The notes under the pieces: model-generated
What the model was told of the DNA's origin: nothing
The model's database searches: none
What the model saw: the letters and a program-made list of their open reading frames with translations, nothing else
NCBI RefSeq assembly: GCF_047124445.1
Contig: NZ_CP138921.1
Location: 3,534,001-3,598,000, forward strand
DNA length: 64,000 bases
DNA from: Shimia sp047124445
GTDB taxonomy: Bacteria > Pseudomonadota > Alphaproteobacteria > Rhodobacterales > Rhodobacteraceae
Direction: 5' to 3'
Position numbers and translations under genes: made by a program
In this document: one piece after another, positions 7,647 to 15,195 of the stretch
How the letters are laid out: the number at the start of each line of letters is the position of its first letter
Position numbering within the stretch: position 1 is the stretch's first letter

Positions 7647-7815
7647 GTCTGGGCCTTCAGGAAGATAGTCGTCCTCCTGATTTGATCGTGCATAGGTCGC
7701 AATGGGGGTGATAGATTTTTGCGCAACAGTGTTTTAGGCATGTTTGTCGGTTAACGTTGATGATTTTATTAATGCCACTACCAAAGGCAGTGGTACTTCA
7801 ATTCTAGAAACTCAA

Positions 7816-8306
7816 ATGACTATCTCTAAACTGCTTTTAGGCGTTACCCTCGCGTTGAGTGTTGCGGCCTGCACCACTGTAGAAGGTCCGTCTGACAAAG
7901 CGATTTCCGTCAGCTTCAAAAACCAGGCCGGTAGTAGCTACTTGGCTGGGTATAATCCTGTTCCGGTACGGGCGGCCGTCGGTAAAAAAAGAGCGTGCCT
8001 GCCGTTTGCCAAATCACATCGGCAAATTTTGAAAGCCCCTCGTTCCAGTCACCTGCCAAAGTGAACCTGCCAGCCTACAGCAAAGGCGCACAGAATGTCA
8101 CACTGAGTTGCACATACGAGGAACAGAAAAAAGCCGTCACCGTTTCCCCTGAGAACCTGTCGGCCAAAGCGTGTGCCGGGTCCGCGATTGGCGTGGCGCT
8201 CTTGTGCCCAATTTGTGGAGTTGGCGTTGCAGCTGCGGGCGCGGCCAAAAACAAAGACAGTTATATCTCTGGCTTTGTCCAATTGGACCTGACTTTCGAC
8301 GACTGA
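7816..8306 (+). pseudogene. lipoprotein gene interrupted by a -1 frameshift at an A7 run
   Basis: ATG 7816 opens a lipoprotein signal peptide (MTISKLLLGVTLALSVAAC, lipobox VAAC, lipidated Cys19). The frame reads normally to about 7989 and then runs into unrelated sequence ending at 8064. From just after the A7 run at 7984-7990 a second frame continues smoothly (SVPAVCQITSANFESPSF... to ...QLDLTFDD, stop 8306). One extra A, or a -1 ribosomal slip on the A run, would restore a protein of about 163 residues with several cysteines and a glycine/alanine-rich hydrophobic stretch near 'GVALLCPICGVGVAAAGAAK'. The cause may be a sequencing error, a true pseudogene, phase variation or programmed slippage. 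The function is unknown; it would be an outer-membrane or periplasmic lipoprotein. Confidence 0.6.
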
Positions 8307-8333
8307 GACCGGGCTGATCTAGCGGATCCGCAC

Positions 8334-8364
8334 AAAAAAGCCCCGGTGTGTCCACCGGGGCTTT
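8334..8364. terminator. bidirectional rho-independent terminator
   Basis: GCCCCGGTG (8340-8348) pairs perfectly with CACCGGGGC (8353-8361) around TGTC, and flanking AAA/TTT extend the stem. On the minus strand the hairpin is followed by six T residues, so it ends the pnp transcript. The plus strand has CTTTCG after it and may also stop the lipoprotein gene message. Confidence 0.85.
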
Positions 8365-8386
8365 CGATTGTCAGAGAGAGGAGACC

Positions 8387-10531
8387 TTAGTCTTCTTTCT
8401 TCTCTTTTTTCTCAGGCACAACCTCTTCGCCGGTTTCCTGATCCACAACTTTCATGGACAGGCGTACCTTGCCGCGGTCGTCAAAGCCCAGAAGTTTGAC
8501 TTTCACTTCCTGGCCTTCTTTCAGAACGTCGGATGGGTGGTTTAGGCGGCGGTTCTCGATTTGAGACACGTGCACCAGACCATCGCGCTTGCCGAAGAAG
8601 TTCACGAACGCGCCGAAGTCGACGATCTTCACAACTTTACCGGTGTAGATGGCGCCTTCTTCTGGCTCGGCCACGATCGCGTGGATCATGTCGTAGGCCT
8701 TCTTGATGGCTTCGCCGTTTGGCGAGGCAATCTTGATCACGCCTTCGTCGTTGATGTCGACTTTGGCGCCGGACACTTCAACGATTTCACGGATGACCTT
8801 ACCACCGGAGCCGATAACTTCACGGATCTTGTCGGTTGGGATGTTCATGGTCTCGATGCGTGGCGCGTGTACGGAGAATTCCGCCGCACCGGTGATCGAT
8901 TTGTTCATCTCGCCCAGGATGTGCATGCGGCCGTCTTTGGCCTGTGCCAGAGCTTTTTCCATGATTTCCGGCGTGATACCGGCAACCTTGATGTCCATCT
9001 GCAGCGAGGTGATGCCGTTTTCGGTACCCGCCACTTTGAAGTCCATGTCGCCGAGGTGGTCTTCATCGCCCAGGATGTCAGACAGGATCGCGTAGGAGCC
9101 GTCGTCTTCCAGGATCAGGCCCATGGCCACACCCGCAACTGCGGATTTCAGAGGCACACCTGCGTCCATCATGGACAGGGAGCCGCCACAAACGGACGCC
9201 ATGGAGGACGAGCCGTTGGATTCGGTGATCTCGGATACGATGCGCACGGTGTATGGGAAGTCGGTTGCCGCTGGCAGAACCGCCTGCAGCGCGCGCCATG
9301 CCAACTTACCGTGACCAATTTCGCGGCGGCCGGGAGGGCCCACGCGACCAGCTTCACCCACAGAGTATGGAGGGAAGTTGTAGTGCAGCAGGAAGTTGGA
9401 TTTGAAGTTGCCGTGCAGCGCGTCGATGAACTGCTCGTCGTCGCCGGTGCCCAATGTGGTCACAACCAGACCCTGTGTTTCACCGCGGGTGAAGAGGGCG
9501 GAGCCGTGGGTCCGTGGCAGCAGGCCGGTCTGGCATACGATGTCACGAATTTCGTCGGTTTTACGGCCGTCGATACGGGTGCCGGTTTTCACAACGTCGC
9601 CACGCAGGATGCCGGCTTCGAGTTTTTTCAGGGCGGAGCCGAGGTTCGCGTCTTCCAGCTGTTCTTCGTTCAGCGCTTCTTTGATGGCTTCACGTGCTGC
9701 GGCAACAGCGGAGGTGCGCTCTTGCTTGTCGGTGATGGCAAAGGCGGCGCGCATCTGCTCTTCGCCAGCTGCTTTCACTGCGTCGTAGAGGTCCGCGTAG
9801 TCCGGTGCCTGGAAGTCAAACGGCTCTTTTGCCGCGTCTTCGGCCAGATCGATGATCAGGTCGATCACCGGCTGGATGGAGTCGTGAGCAAATTTCACCG
9901 CACCCAGCATCTCTGCTTCGGACAGTTCGTAGGCCTCAGATTCCACCATCATCACGGCGTCTTTGGTGCCGGCCACAACCAGGTCCAGACGCTGCTCAGG
10001 GTTCTGACGCAGATCCTGCATGTCATCAACGGTTGGGTTCAGGACATATTCGCCGTCCTCAAAGCCCACACGTGCGCCCGCGATTGGGCCCATGAATGGC
10101 GCGCCGGAGATGGTCAGCGCGGCAGAGGCTGCGATCATCGCCACGATGTCCGGGTCGTTGACCAGGTCGTGGGACAGCACGGTGCACATCACCAGAACTT
10201 CGTTTTTGAAGCCATCGACAAACAGCGGGCGGATCGGACGGTCGATCAGGCGCGCGGTCAGGGTTTCTTTTTCGGTTGGGCGCGCTTCGCGCTTGAAGAA
10301 GCCACCCGGTACTTTACCGGCGGCGTAGTATTTCTCTTGGTAGTGCACAGTCAGAGGGAAAAAATCCTGACCGGGCTTTGGTGCCTTTGCAAAGGTCACG
10401 GCGGCCATCACGGAGGTTTCGCCCAGAGTGGCGATCACACAGCCGTCAGCCTGACGGGCAATCTTACCCGTTTCCAGAGTGAGCGTTTCCTCGCCCCACT
10501 GCATGGACTTTTTGGTTTCTTCGAACATCAT
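8387..10531 (-). CDS. pnp: polyribonucleotide nucleotidyltransferase (PNPase)
   Basis: A 714-residue PNPase of full length. It has two RNase PH-like domains with an alpha-helical linker, the active-site region 'EDHLGDMDFKVAGTENGITSLQMD' in the second, a KH domain ('IPTDKIREVIGSGGKVIREI' near 560) and a C-terminal S1 domain ('IYTGKVVKIVDFGAFV' near 625). It degrades RNA 3' to 5' by phosphorolysis and belongs to the RNA degradosome. AGGA lies just before the tandem ATG ATG start. It lies downstream of rpsO in the usual truB-rpsO-pnp order, but here separated from rpsO by about 4.4 kb of other genes. Confidence 0.98.
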   Translation of the reverse strand: MMFEETKKSMQWGEETLTLETGKIARQADGCVIATLGETSVMAAVTFAKAPKPGQDFFPLTVHYQEKYYAAGKVPGGFFKREARPTEKETLTARLIDRPIRPLFVDGFKNEVLVMCTVLSHDLVNDPDIVAMIAASAALTISGAPFMGPIAGARVGFEDGEYVLNPTVDDMQDLRQNPEQRLDLVVAGTKDAVMMVESEAYELSEAEMLGAVKFAHDSIQPVIDLIIDLAEDAAKEPFDFQAPDYADLYDAVKAAGEEQMRAAFAITDKQERTSAVAAAREAIKEALNEEQLEDANLGSALKKLEAGILRGDVVKTGTRIDGRKTDEIRDIVCQTGLLPRTHGSALFTRGETQGLVVTTLGTGDDEQFIDALHGNFKSNFLLHYNFPPYSVGEAGRVGPPGRREIGHGKLAWRALQAVLPAATDFPYTVRIVSEITESNGSSSMASVCGGSLSMMDAGVPLKSAVAGVAMGLILEDDGSYAILSDILGDEDHLGDMDFKVAGTENGITSLQMDIKVAGITPEIMEKALAQAKDGRMHILGEMNKSITGAAEFSVHAPRIETMNIPTDKIREVIGSGGKVIREIVEVSGAKVDINDEGVIKIASPNGEAIKKAYDMIHAIVAEPEEGAIYTGKVVKIVDFGAFVNFFGKRDGLVHVSQIENRRLNHPSDVLKEGQEVKVKLLGFDDRGKVRLSMKVVDQETGEEVVPEKKEKKED

Positions 10532-10541
10532 CGTATCCTAG

Positions 10542-10557
10542 CTGGGAGCTCTCCCAG
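10542..10557 (-). promoter_or_regulatory. palindrome beside the pnp ribosome-binding site
   Basis: CTGGGAG-CT-CTCCCAG is a perfect inverted repeat ending a few bases before the pnp Shine-Dalgarno sequence on the minus strand. In the mRNA it would form a compact hairpin next to the translation start. In enterobacteria pnp is autoregulated through leader hairpins; whether this one plays that role is inference. The rest of 10558-10899 is the divergent promoter region of pnp and the SGNH gene, in which I see no gene. Confidence 0.4.
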
Positions 10558-10899
10558 GCGTATCCCGGGTCTCCCGTTTGAAAATAGCGGCCCCATTGCC
10601 GCCGACCTCTTCTATCTTTCTTTGATGCGCCGAGGTCAGGACGCAACGTCTCAGATGGTCGGCCCATATCGGAAAACAAGGCGTTTGGAAACCAAATTCT
10701 CCGTCAATCAGCGGTGGGCTGCCGCGCTGGAGCCTGTTGCGAAAGCAGTGTCGTTGCGTGGGCAACAAATTGTTTACGGCCAAAACGTGGCATTTTAGGC
10801 AAATTTGGGCGATACTGTGGCTGACAGAATCGCGGCTAGGGGGCTTGCTGCGGTGGAAACGTAACGCGCGTGTTGTGCGCCCATTGTGAGATAAGTGCC

Positions 10900-11679
10900 A
10901 TGAGAGCCCCGTTTACCCTCTTGCTAACCCTTTGTATGGCGGCGACGTTTTTTGTTGCGGGCTGTGCGGAAACCACAAGCAGTGCCAATCCAGTTGGGGC
11001 GGCGCAGGCTGCGCCGGAAGAGGTGGTGACTAAGAATGCCGTTGCTGCGGCCGAGCCGCAGGGCACGCGCATTCTGGCGATGGGCGACAGTATGATGGCT
11101 TGGCACACGTTTACAGGTCAGTCGATTCCACACACCATCGAGGCAGTGCTGGGCGAGCGGGTGTATAACACCGCGATCAGTGGTGCGAAGATCACCTATA
11201 AGCTGCCGCTTTCCGGGGCGATGGGCATGCGGATCGAAAACCAGTATCGCAAGGGCGACTGGGACTGGGTGGTGTTGAACGGCGGCGGCAATGACCTGTG
11301 GTTGGGCTGCGGCTGTGGCAAATGCGCGGGCAAGATGAACAAGATGATCTCCGAGGACGGCAAGCGCGGTGTGATCCCGATGATGGTGCAGAAGTACCGC
11401 CACGCAGGGGCGCAGGTGGCTTGGGTTGGGTATTTGCGCAGCCCGGGGGCGTGGTCGCCTGTGGAAGGCTGTCGCGACACTGGCAACGAGCTGGAGCAAC
11501 GCATCAGTAAACTGGCGGCGATTGATCCGGGCGTGCACTACGTGTCGCTGGCTGATTTGGTGCCCAATGGCGACCGGAGCTTTCATACCTTTGATATGAT
11601 TCACCCATCAATCAAAGGCAGCCGTGAGATTGGTAAGCGGGTGGCTGCGGTGATCGCAGCGCATGACGCCGCGCGCTAA
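10900..11679 (+). CDS. SGNH/GDSL-type hydrolase lipoprotein
   Basis: A 259-residue exported lipoprotein. ATG 10900 gives a signal peptide ending in lipobox VAGC (Cys22); an upstream in-frame GTG/TTG region (from 10870) lacks signal-peptide character. SGNH blocks are visible: block I 'ILAMGDSMMAW' with the nucleophile S64, block III 'LNGGGNDLW' with N131, and a late 'DMIHPSIKG' supplying the Asp/His pair. Such enzymes hydrolyse esters, often O-acetyl groups of envelope polysaccharide or peptidoglycan. An unusual cysteine cluster, LGCGCGKC (135-142), follows block III. The gene stands alone, divergent from pnp and followed by a terminator. Confidence 0.85.
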   Translation: MRAPFTLLLTLCMAATFFVAGCAETTSSANPVGAAQAAPEEVVTKNAVAAAEPQGTRILAMGDSMMAWHTFTGQSIPHTIEAVLGERVYNTAISGAKITYKLPLSGAMGMRIENQYRKGDWDWVVLNGGGNDLWLGCGCGKCAGKMNKMISEDGKRGVIPMMVQKYRHAGAQVAWVGYLRSPGAWSPVEGCRDTGNELEQRISKLAAIDPGVHYVSLADLVPNGDRSFHTFDMIHPSIKGSREIGKRVAAVIAAHDAAR

Positions 11680-11702
11680 GATTTACACCAGATCAACAGG
11701 TT

Positions 11703-11734
11703 AAGCCCCATCGCCTTGCGGTGGGGTTTTGTTG
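11703..11734 (+). terminator. rho-independent terminator after the SGNH gene
   Basis: CCCCATCGC and GCGGTGGGG form a 9-bp stem with one G-T pair around CTT, flanked by AAG upstream and followed by TTTTGTTGTTTTG. It lies 24 bp after the stop codon. Confidence 0.8.
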
Positions 11735-11912
11735 TTTTGACCGCGTCAAAATGGGCGGTTGCATATTCCGACTAAATTTGTCAGATAAAGCCGCCCAGCC
11801 AAGGATCCTCCAGATCAGCCCGGGTTTTCAATGCATGAACTCGGCACCGGTTGTGACCCCCAAAGCGCGCTGGTGCCACTTTTCGCGGCGGACGAGAGAA
11901 GGACACCCTAAC

Positions 11913-12137
11913 ATGGCGAAAATCTTTGCGGACTTACTAGCAATAGACGGGATGGCTCAAAAGGCAGGCTGCGGTTTGAAGCCTGAGTTGCGGCAGGCCA
12001 TGGAGGCCAGTCTGCGCTTTCCGGCGAAAACGGCTTCACCGGTGCCACGTTCCGAAGACATGGTAGGCGCGCTTCCCGAAAATGTTGTGCGCCTTGATGC
12101 GCAATCAAATTCCCCTAAACGGAGGAAAGAGGCATGA
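11913..12137 (+). CDS. hypothetical protein (74 aa), coupled to the next gene
   Basis: ATG 11913 (MAKIFADLLAIDGMAQKAG) has AAGGA 11 to 15 bases upstream. The frame is open further upstream, but that part lacks a good ribosome-binding site. The protein is 74 residues, without membrane segments, with a charged C-terminus. Its stop overlaps the ATG of the following gene (ATGA), so the two are very likely translated together. I recognise no domain. Confidence 0.6.
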   Translation: MAKIFADLLAIDGMAQKAGCGLKPELRQAMEASLRFPAKTASPVPRSEDMVGALPENVVRLDAQSNSPKRRKEA

Positions 12138-12631
12138 GCATTGTGGCATCAAACCGCTGCGTAGAGGTGCTGGAAACCGTCGGCTGCGACGACTTCGAGA
12201 TTGGGTTATTACCGGCGCTGCGGCATCTGTGCGTCAGCGCCGAAAGCGCCGACCCTAAAAGCTGGGCGCTTGCCTTTGACATTGCGGTGGAGCGGTTTGG
12301 CGAGTCGATTGGTCTGCCGGCGGCACATGGGTTGAATAAGATTGTGCTGGCCCTGTTTGACTGCCGCGGGGGTGGGCCGGAGGTGAAAGACCCACTGTGT
12401 CCCAAGGCCAAGCGGGATATCACAGATGACGAGGTGCAATTCCTGTCGATGATCCATCACATGCGGCGCGATAACTCTGCAGCCGCACGCTCGGCTGTGG
12501 CCTTTGTGACGCGTGGCCGCATGGACCCGGCTTTGATCCGCAGTGGACTGACCTTCGCCAACCGGTTCCCGGCGGGCATGGGGCGGCACGCGCGGGTGGT
12601 GGGGCGTCCGAAACTGTCTGTGGTGGCCTAA
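12134..12631 (+). CDS. hypothetical protein (165 aa)
   Basis: A 165-residue soluble protein starting at ATG 12134, overlapping the previous stop by 4 bp. Its codon use matches neighbouring genes. It has several cysteines (9, 18, 32 and two near 118-130) and the central stretch 'KAKRDITDDEVQFLSMIHHMRRD', but no motif I can assign. It ends 4 bp inside the convergent fatty-acid hydroxylase gene. Probably a real gene restricted to relatives of this organism; function unknown. Confidence 0.75.
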   Translation: MSIVASNRCVEVLETVGCDDFEIGLLPALRHLCVSAESADPKSWALAFDIAVERFGESIGLPAAHGLNKIVLALFDCRGGGPEVKDPLCPKAKRDITDDEVQFLSMIHHMRRDNSAAARSAVAFVTRGRMDPALIRSGLTFANRFPAGMGRHARVVGRPKLSVVA

Positions 12632-13353
12632 GAAGTCCGCGCGCGTTTGGCGCCGGGTTTTTCAGTGACGCCAAAGGCTTTGCGTGCGGTCACAAGGCGC
12701 AGGTCTTCAGGGTCCATGCCCATCGACAACATGGTCTTGCGATCAAAGCGCTCTTTGGCGATGGTTTTGTCATGTGCGGTGCCAAACAACCGGTCGATCC
12801 CGTCAAAGCCAAAGCTGACCTGGAATGTGGCGTGGTGATCCTGAAAATGGTGCGCCAGATGTTTGCGGGTGATGTATTGACCCAGACGACCTTTGGGCAC
12901 GTTCAAATGTGCAATTGTGTGACAGTATTCATAGAAGGCAAAGGCAGACACCGAGCCGACAAACAGCGCGATGTAGGCGATGGTCAACGCTGGGACCAGG
13001 CCAAGGAAAGGCCAGAGGATCGCGGTGTGGATGGCCACAGACAGGAGGCCAAAGCGCACGGGATACCAGTGGTCGTCACCTGTAAAAAACTCCGGATCAG
13101 TGGGGTACTCATGGTGGCCGATGTGGGTGCGATAAAGCTCATTGAAGGTACCTTGGTCTTTGGGCGGTTCGCGGTGCATCAGGAAGCGATGCATGCCGTA
13201 TTCAACAAAGAGCTGCGCGATGTAGCCATAGATCAGCGCGACAGGAATCCACCACGACAGGCTTTGAAAAATCAGGACCACACCGATCAGCCAGAACGGA
13301 AACAGGCGGTGCAAACTGCCCATACGGATCAGAACGGATAGTGTTTCTTTCAT
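12628..13353 (-). CDS. sterol desaturase / fatty-acid hydroxylase family membrane protein
   Basis: A 241-residue integral membrane protein with the histidine clusters of the di-iron fatty-acid hydroxylase superfamily: 'HRFLMHR' near 55, 'HIGHHEYP' near 77, 'HTIAH' near 144 and 'HLAHHFQDHH' near 165. The family inserts oxygen into, or desaturates, lipid or carotenoid substrates at the membrane. Hydrophobic segments lie between the clusters. It is monocistronic: convergent with the hypothetical gene, with the cobW terminator upstream. A 14-bp palindrome at 13401-13414 is a candidate operator. Confidence 0.88.
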   Translation of the reverse strand: MKETLSVLIRMGSLHRLFPFWLIGVVLIFQSLSWWIPVALIYGYIAQLFVEYGMHRFLMHREPPKDQGTFNELYRTHIGHHEYPTDPEFFTGDDHWYPVRFGLLSVAIHTAILWPFLGLVPALTIAYIALFVGSVSAFAFYEYCHTIAHLNVPKGRLGQYITRKHLAHHFQDHHATFQVSFGFDGIDRLFGTAHDKTIAKERFDRKTMLSMGMDPEDLRLVTARKAFGVTEKPGAKRARTS

Positions 13354-13400
13354 GGTGACCTCCCCTGTCGCGAGGAAGTCTGCGCCTGCAGGGCAGGGCG

Positions 13401-13414
13401 AGTCAAATTTGACT
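13401..13414. promoter_or_regulatory. perfect 14-bp palindrome upstream of the fatty-acid hydroxylase gene
   Basis: AGTCAAATTTGACT reads the same on both strands and lies 48 bp upstream of the hydroxylase ATG on the minus strand, a plausible core-promoter position. It resembles a homodimeric regulator site; the regulator is unknown. Confidence 0.45.
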
Positions 13415-13427
13415 TGGCGTCAAGGAA

Positions 13428-13460
13428 AAGAGCCCCGCACCCCCATGAGGGCGCGGGGCA
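13428..13460 (-). terminator. terminator after the CobW-type gene
   Basis: GCCCCGC (13432-13438) pairs with GCGGGGC (13453-13459), with an inner CCC/GGG pairing. On the minus strand it is followed by TCTTTTCC. It starts about 11 bp after the stop codon of the CobW-type GTPase. Confidence 0.7.
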
Positions 13461-13470
13461 GCTGGCGTGC

Positions 13471-14688
13471 TTAGGCGCGACGCCAGCCGGGGAACGGGTC
13501 GGGCATTTCGGCCACAGCAGCCAATGCGGCGACGGATTCTGCGTGAAGAAGGCAGTTGTCTAATTTGGTCTTCAATGCAGGCCAGTTAATTCCGCTGCCA
13601 ATGAATACCAGCTCCTGACGGCGGTCGCCAAAAGGTTCAGCCCAATGGGCGGCCATATACTCTTGTGCCTGCGGATGGGTCGGGCGGCGGTCTTCCGGCA
13701 CACTGGCCCACCAGGTGCCCAGGGGGGCAACTGAAGAAAGGGAGCCAGCCAGAGAGAACTCTGCCACCCATTCCGGGCGGGTGGCGATCCAGAAATGCCC
13801 TTTAGCACGGATCACGCCGGGAAGGTCGTCATTGAGCACATCGTGGATTTTTTGCGGATCAAACGGCAAGCGTTCCCGATACACATAGGACGTGATGCCA
13901 TATTCTTCGGTTTCCGGCGTGTGATCGGCAAAGCCGTAGAGCTCTTTGGCCCACATTGGGTGCTCATGCGCTTTGTCGAAATCAAACAGGCCGGTGTTGA
14001 GCACATCCAGTGCAGGCACCTTGCTGTGGTCGGTTTCGATGATGCGGGCGTCGGCATTCAGGCTGCGGATGATTTTCCGCGCGGCGTCGGTTTTGACTGG
14101 GCCTGCATCGGTGACTTTGTTGAGGATCACCACATCGGCAAACTCGAGTTGATCCGTGAGCAGGTGCACTAGTGTGCGGTCGTCTTCCTCGCCCAAGGTT
14201 TCGCCGCGGTCTGCCAAACGGTCGTGGCTGCCGAAGTCGTTGAGCAGGTTCACGGCGTCGACCACGGTCACCATGGTGTCGAGTCGCGCCACGTCGGTGA
14301 GGCTCTCGCCGTCCTCGTCTCGGAACTCAAAGGTCGCGGCCACTGGGAGCGGTTCTGAAATGCCGGTGGATTCGATCAGCAGGTAATCAAAGCGGCCTTC
14401 GGCAGCGAGGCGGCGCACTTCTGTTAGCAGGTCGTCGCGCAGGGTGCAGCAGATGCAGCCGTTGGACATTTCCACGAGAGTTTCCTCGGTTTGGCTCAAT
14501 TCTGCGCCACCTTCGCGTACGAGGTCCGCATCGATGTTCACCTCGGACATGTCATTCACGATCACCGCGACGCGCAGGCCATCGCGGTTGTTGAGCACGC
14601 CGTTGAGCAGCGTGGTTTTCCCGGCCCCAAGAAAGCCAGATAGAACGGTCACAGGGAGGCGGGTGTCTTGGTGTTGGGTGTCTGGCAT
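13471..14688 (-). CDS. CobW/COG0523-family GTP-binding metallochaperone, zinc-responsive
   Basis: A 405-residue G3E GTPase. The P-loop is 'SGFLGAGKTTLLNG' (17-30), the metal-binding CICC motif is at 78-81 ('SNGCICCTLRDD'), and the C-terminal CobW domain follows. ATG 14688 (MPDTQHQ) is chosen because the longer open frame (to 14880) would run through the rpsO terminator. A Zur-box-like palindrome lies 17 bp upstream, so this is most likely the zinc-starvation (ZigA/YciC-type) subgroup, which supplies zinc to client enzymes when the metal is scarce. It is the only gene on its transcript. Confidence 0.88.
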   Translation of the reverse strand: MPDTQHQDTRLPVTVLSGFLGAGKTTLLNGVLNNRDGLRVAVIVNDMSEVNIDADLVREGGAELSQTEETLVEMSNGCICCTLRDDLLTEVRRLAAEGRFDYLLIESTGISEPLPVAATFEFRDEDGESLTDVARLDTMVTVVDAVNLLNDFGSHDRLADRGETLGEEDDRTLVHLLTDQLEFADVVILNKVTDAGPVKTDAARKIIRSLNADARIIETDHSKVPALDVLNTGLFDFDKAHEHPMWAKELYGFADHTPETEEYGITSYVYRERLPFDPQKIHDVLNDDLPGVIRAKGHFWIATRPEWVAEFSLAGSLSSVAPLGTWWASVPEDRRPTHPQAQEYMAAHWAEPFGDRRQELVFIGSGINWPALKTKLDNCLLHAESVAALAAVAEMPDPFPGWRRA

Positions 14689-14703
14689 CGCTGGCTCCAA
14701 TAA

Positions 14704-14718
14704 TGTTATAACATAACA
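14704..14718. promoter_or_regulatory. Zur-box-like operator
   Basis: TGTTATAACATAACA contains GTTAT and ATAAC arms in exact inverted repeat around AAC. The core GTTATAACATAAC matches the alphaproteobacterial Zur consensus, which is built on GTTATA-N-TATAAC-like arms. It lies 17 bp upstream of the CobW-family start codon, where it would block the promoter while zinc is plentiful. Confidence 0.7.
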
Positions 14719-14765
14719 ATCACGCGGAGACTGAAACTGCAAGAGGCGGAATGCGGCCACGGCAA

Positions 14766-14799
14766 CAAAAAAACGCCCGCTCCGGGGAGCAGGCGTTTT
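14766..14799 (-). terminator. rho-independent terminator downstream of rpsO
   Basis: AAAACGCC-C-GCTC and GAGC-A-GGCGTTTT form a long hairpin around CGGG. On the minus strand it is followed by a run of T residues (TTTTTTTG). It separates rpsO from the CobW gene. Confidence 0.85.
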
Positions 14800-14826
14800 C
14801 CGTAATCTCGACTTGAGCGGCGTCTT

Positions 14827-14925
14827 AGCACTTTCAGTTTTGGGCGGCATCGCTTGTTCGCTGTCTTTCGCTACGCTCAAACGCGAAAAGCAATACTTGT
14901 TGCCTGACTGAAAACAGGAAGTGCT
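14827..14925 (-). repeat. long-range imperfect inverted repeat just after the rpsO stop
   Basis: AGCACTTTCAGTTTT at 14827-14841 matches the reverse complement of 14911-14925 at 13 of 15 positions. The right arm abuts the rpsO stop codon. The 69 bases between contain TTTCGC and GCGAAA arms that can also pair. In the rpsO mRNA this gives a branched 3' structure ahead of the terminator. No gene is seen in this stretch. Confidence 0.45.
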
Positions 14926-15195
14926 TTAGCGACGGATGCCCAGACGCTTGATCAGGTCCTGATAGCGTGCTTCGTCTTTGCCCTTGGTGTAGTCCAGCAG
15001 CTTGCGGCGCTGAGCAACCATTTTCAGAAGGCCACGACGACCGTGGTTGTCCTTCTTGTGGGTTTTGAAGTGCTCGGTCAGGGTGTTGATGCGGGATGTC
15101 AGGATCGCAACCTGGACTTCCGGGGAACCGGTGTCGCCTTCTTTGGTCGCGAATTCTTTCATCAGGCGTGCTTTTTCTTCAACAGTGATCGACAT
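14926..15195 (-). CDS. rpsO: 30S ribosomal protein S15
   Basis: An 89-residue S15 of the exact usual length. Conserved features visible are 'GDTGSPEVQVAILTSRI', 'HFKTHKKDNHGRRGLLKMVAQRRKLL' and the C-terminal 'YQDLIKRLGIRR'. It binds the central domain of 16S rRNA during 30S assembly. GGAGA precedes ATG 15195. In most proteobacteria it lies between truB and pnp; here the order is kept but other genes intervene on both sides. 15196-15344 holds its promoter region and no gene. Confidence 0.98.
   Translation of the reverse strand: MSITVEEKARLMKEFATKEGDTGSPEVQVAILTSRINTLTEHFKTHKKDNHGRRGLLKMVAQRRKLLDYTKGKDEARYQDLIKRLGIRR

Noticed and set aside
7460..7741. A 93-codon open frame on the minus strand starting MPKTLLRK
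   Set aside because: After the A5 run its reading is proline/arginine-rich and runs through the terminator T-tract; the alternative frame, ending at 7536, looks more coding-like.
8561..10798. A 745-codon open frame on the plus strand
   Set aside because: It is antisense to pnp along almost its whole length, is rich in His/Val/Gln as expected from a mirrored GC-rich gene, and matches no family.
14689..14880. Longer N-terminus for the CobW-family GTPase
   Set aside because: The extension would be translated across the rpsO terminator and upstream of the Zur box; ATG 14688 gives the normal family start.
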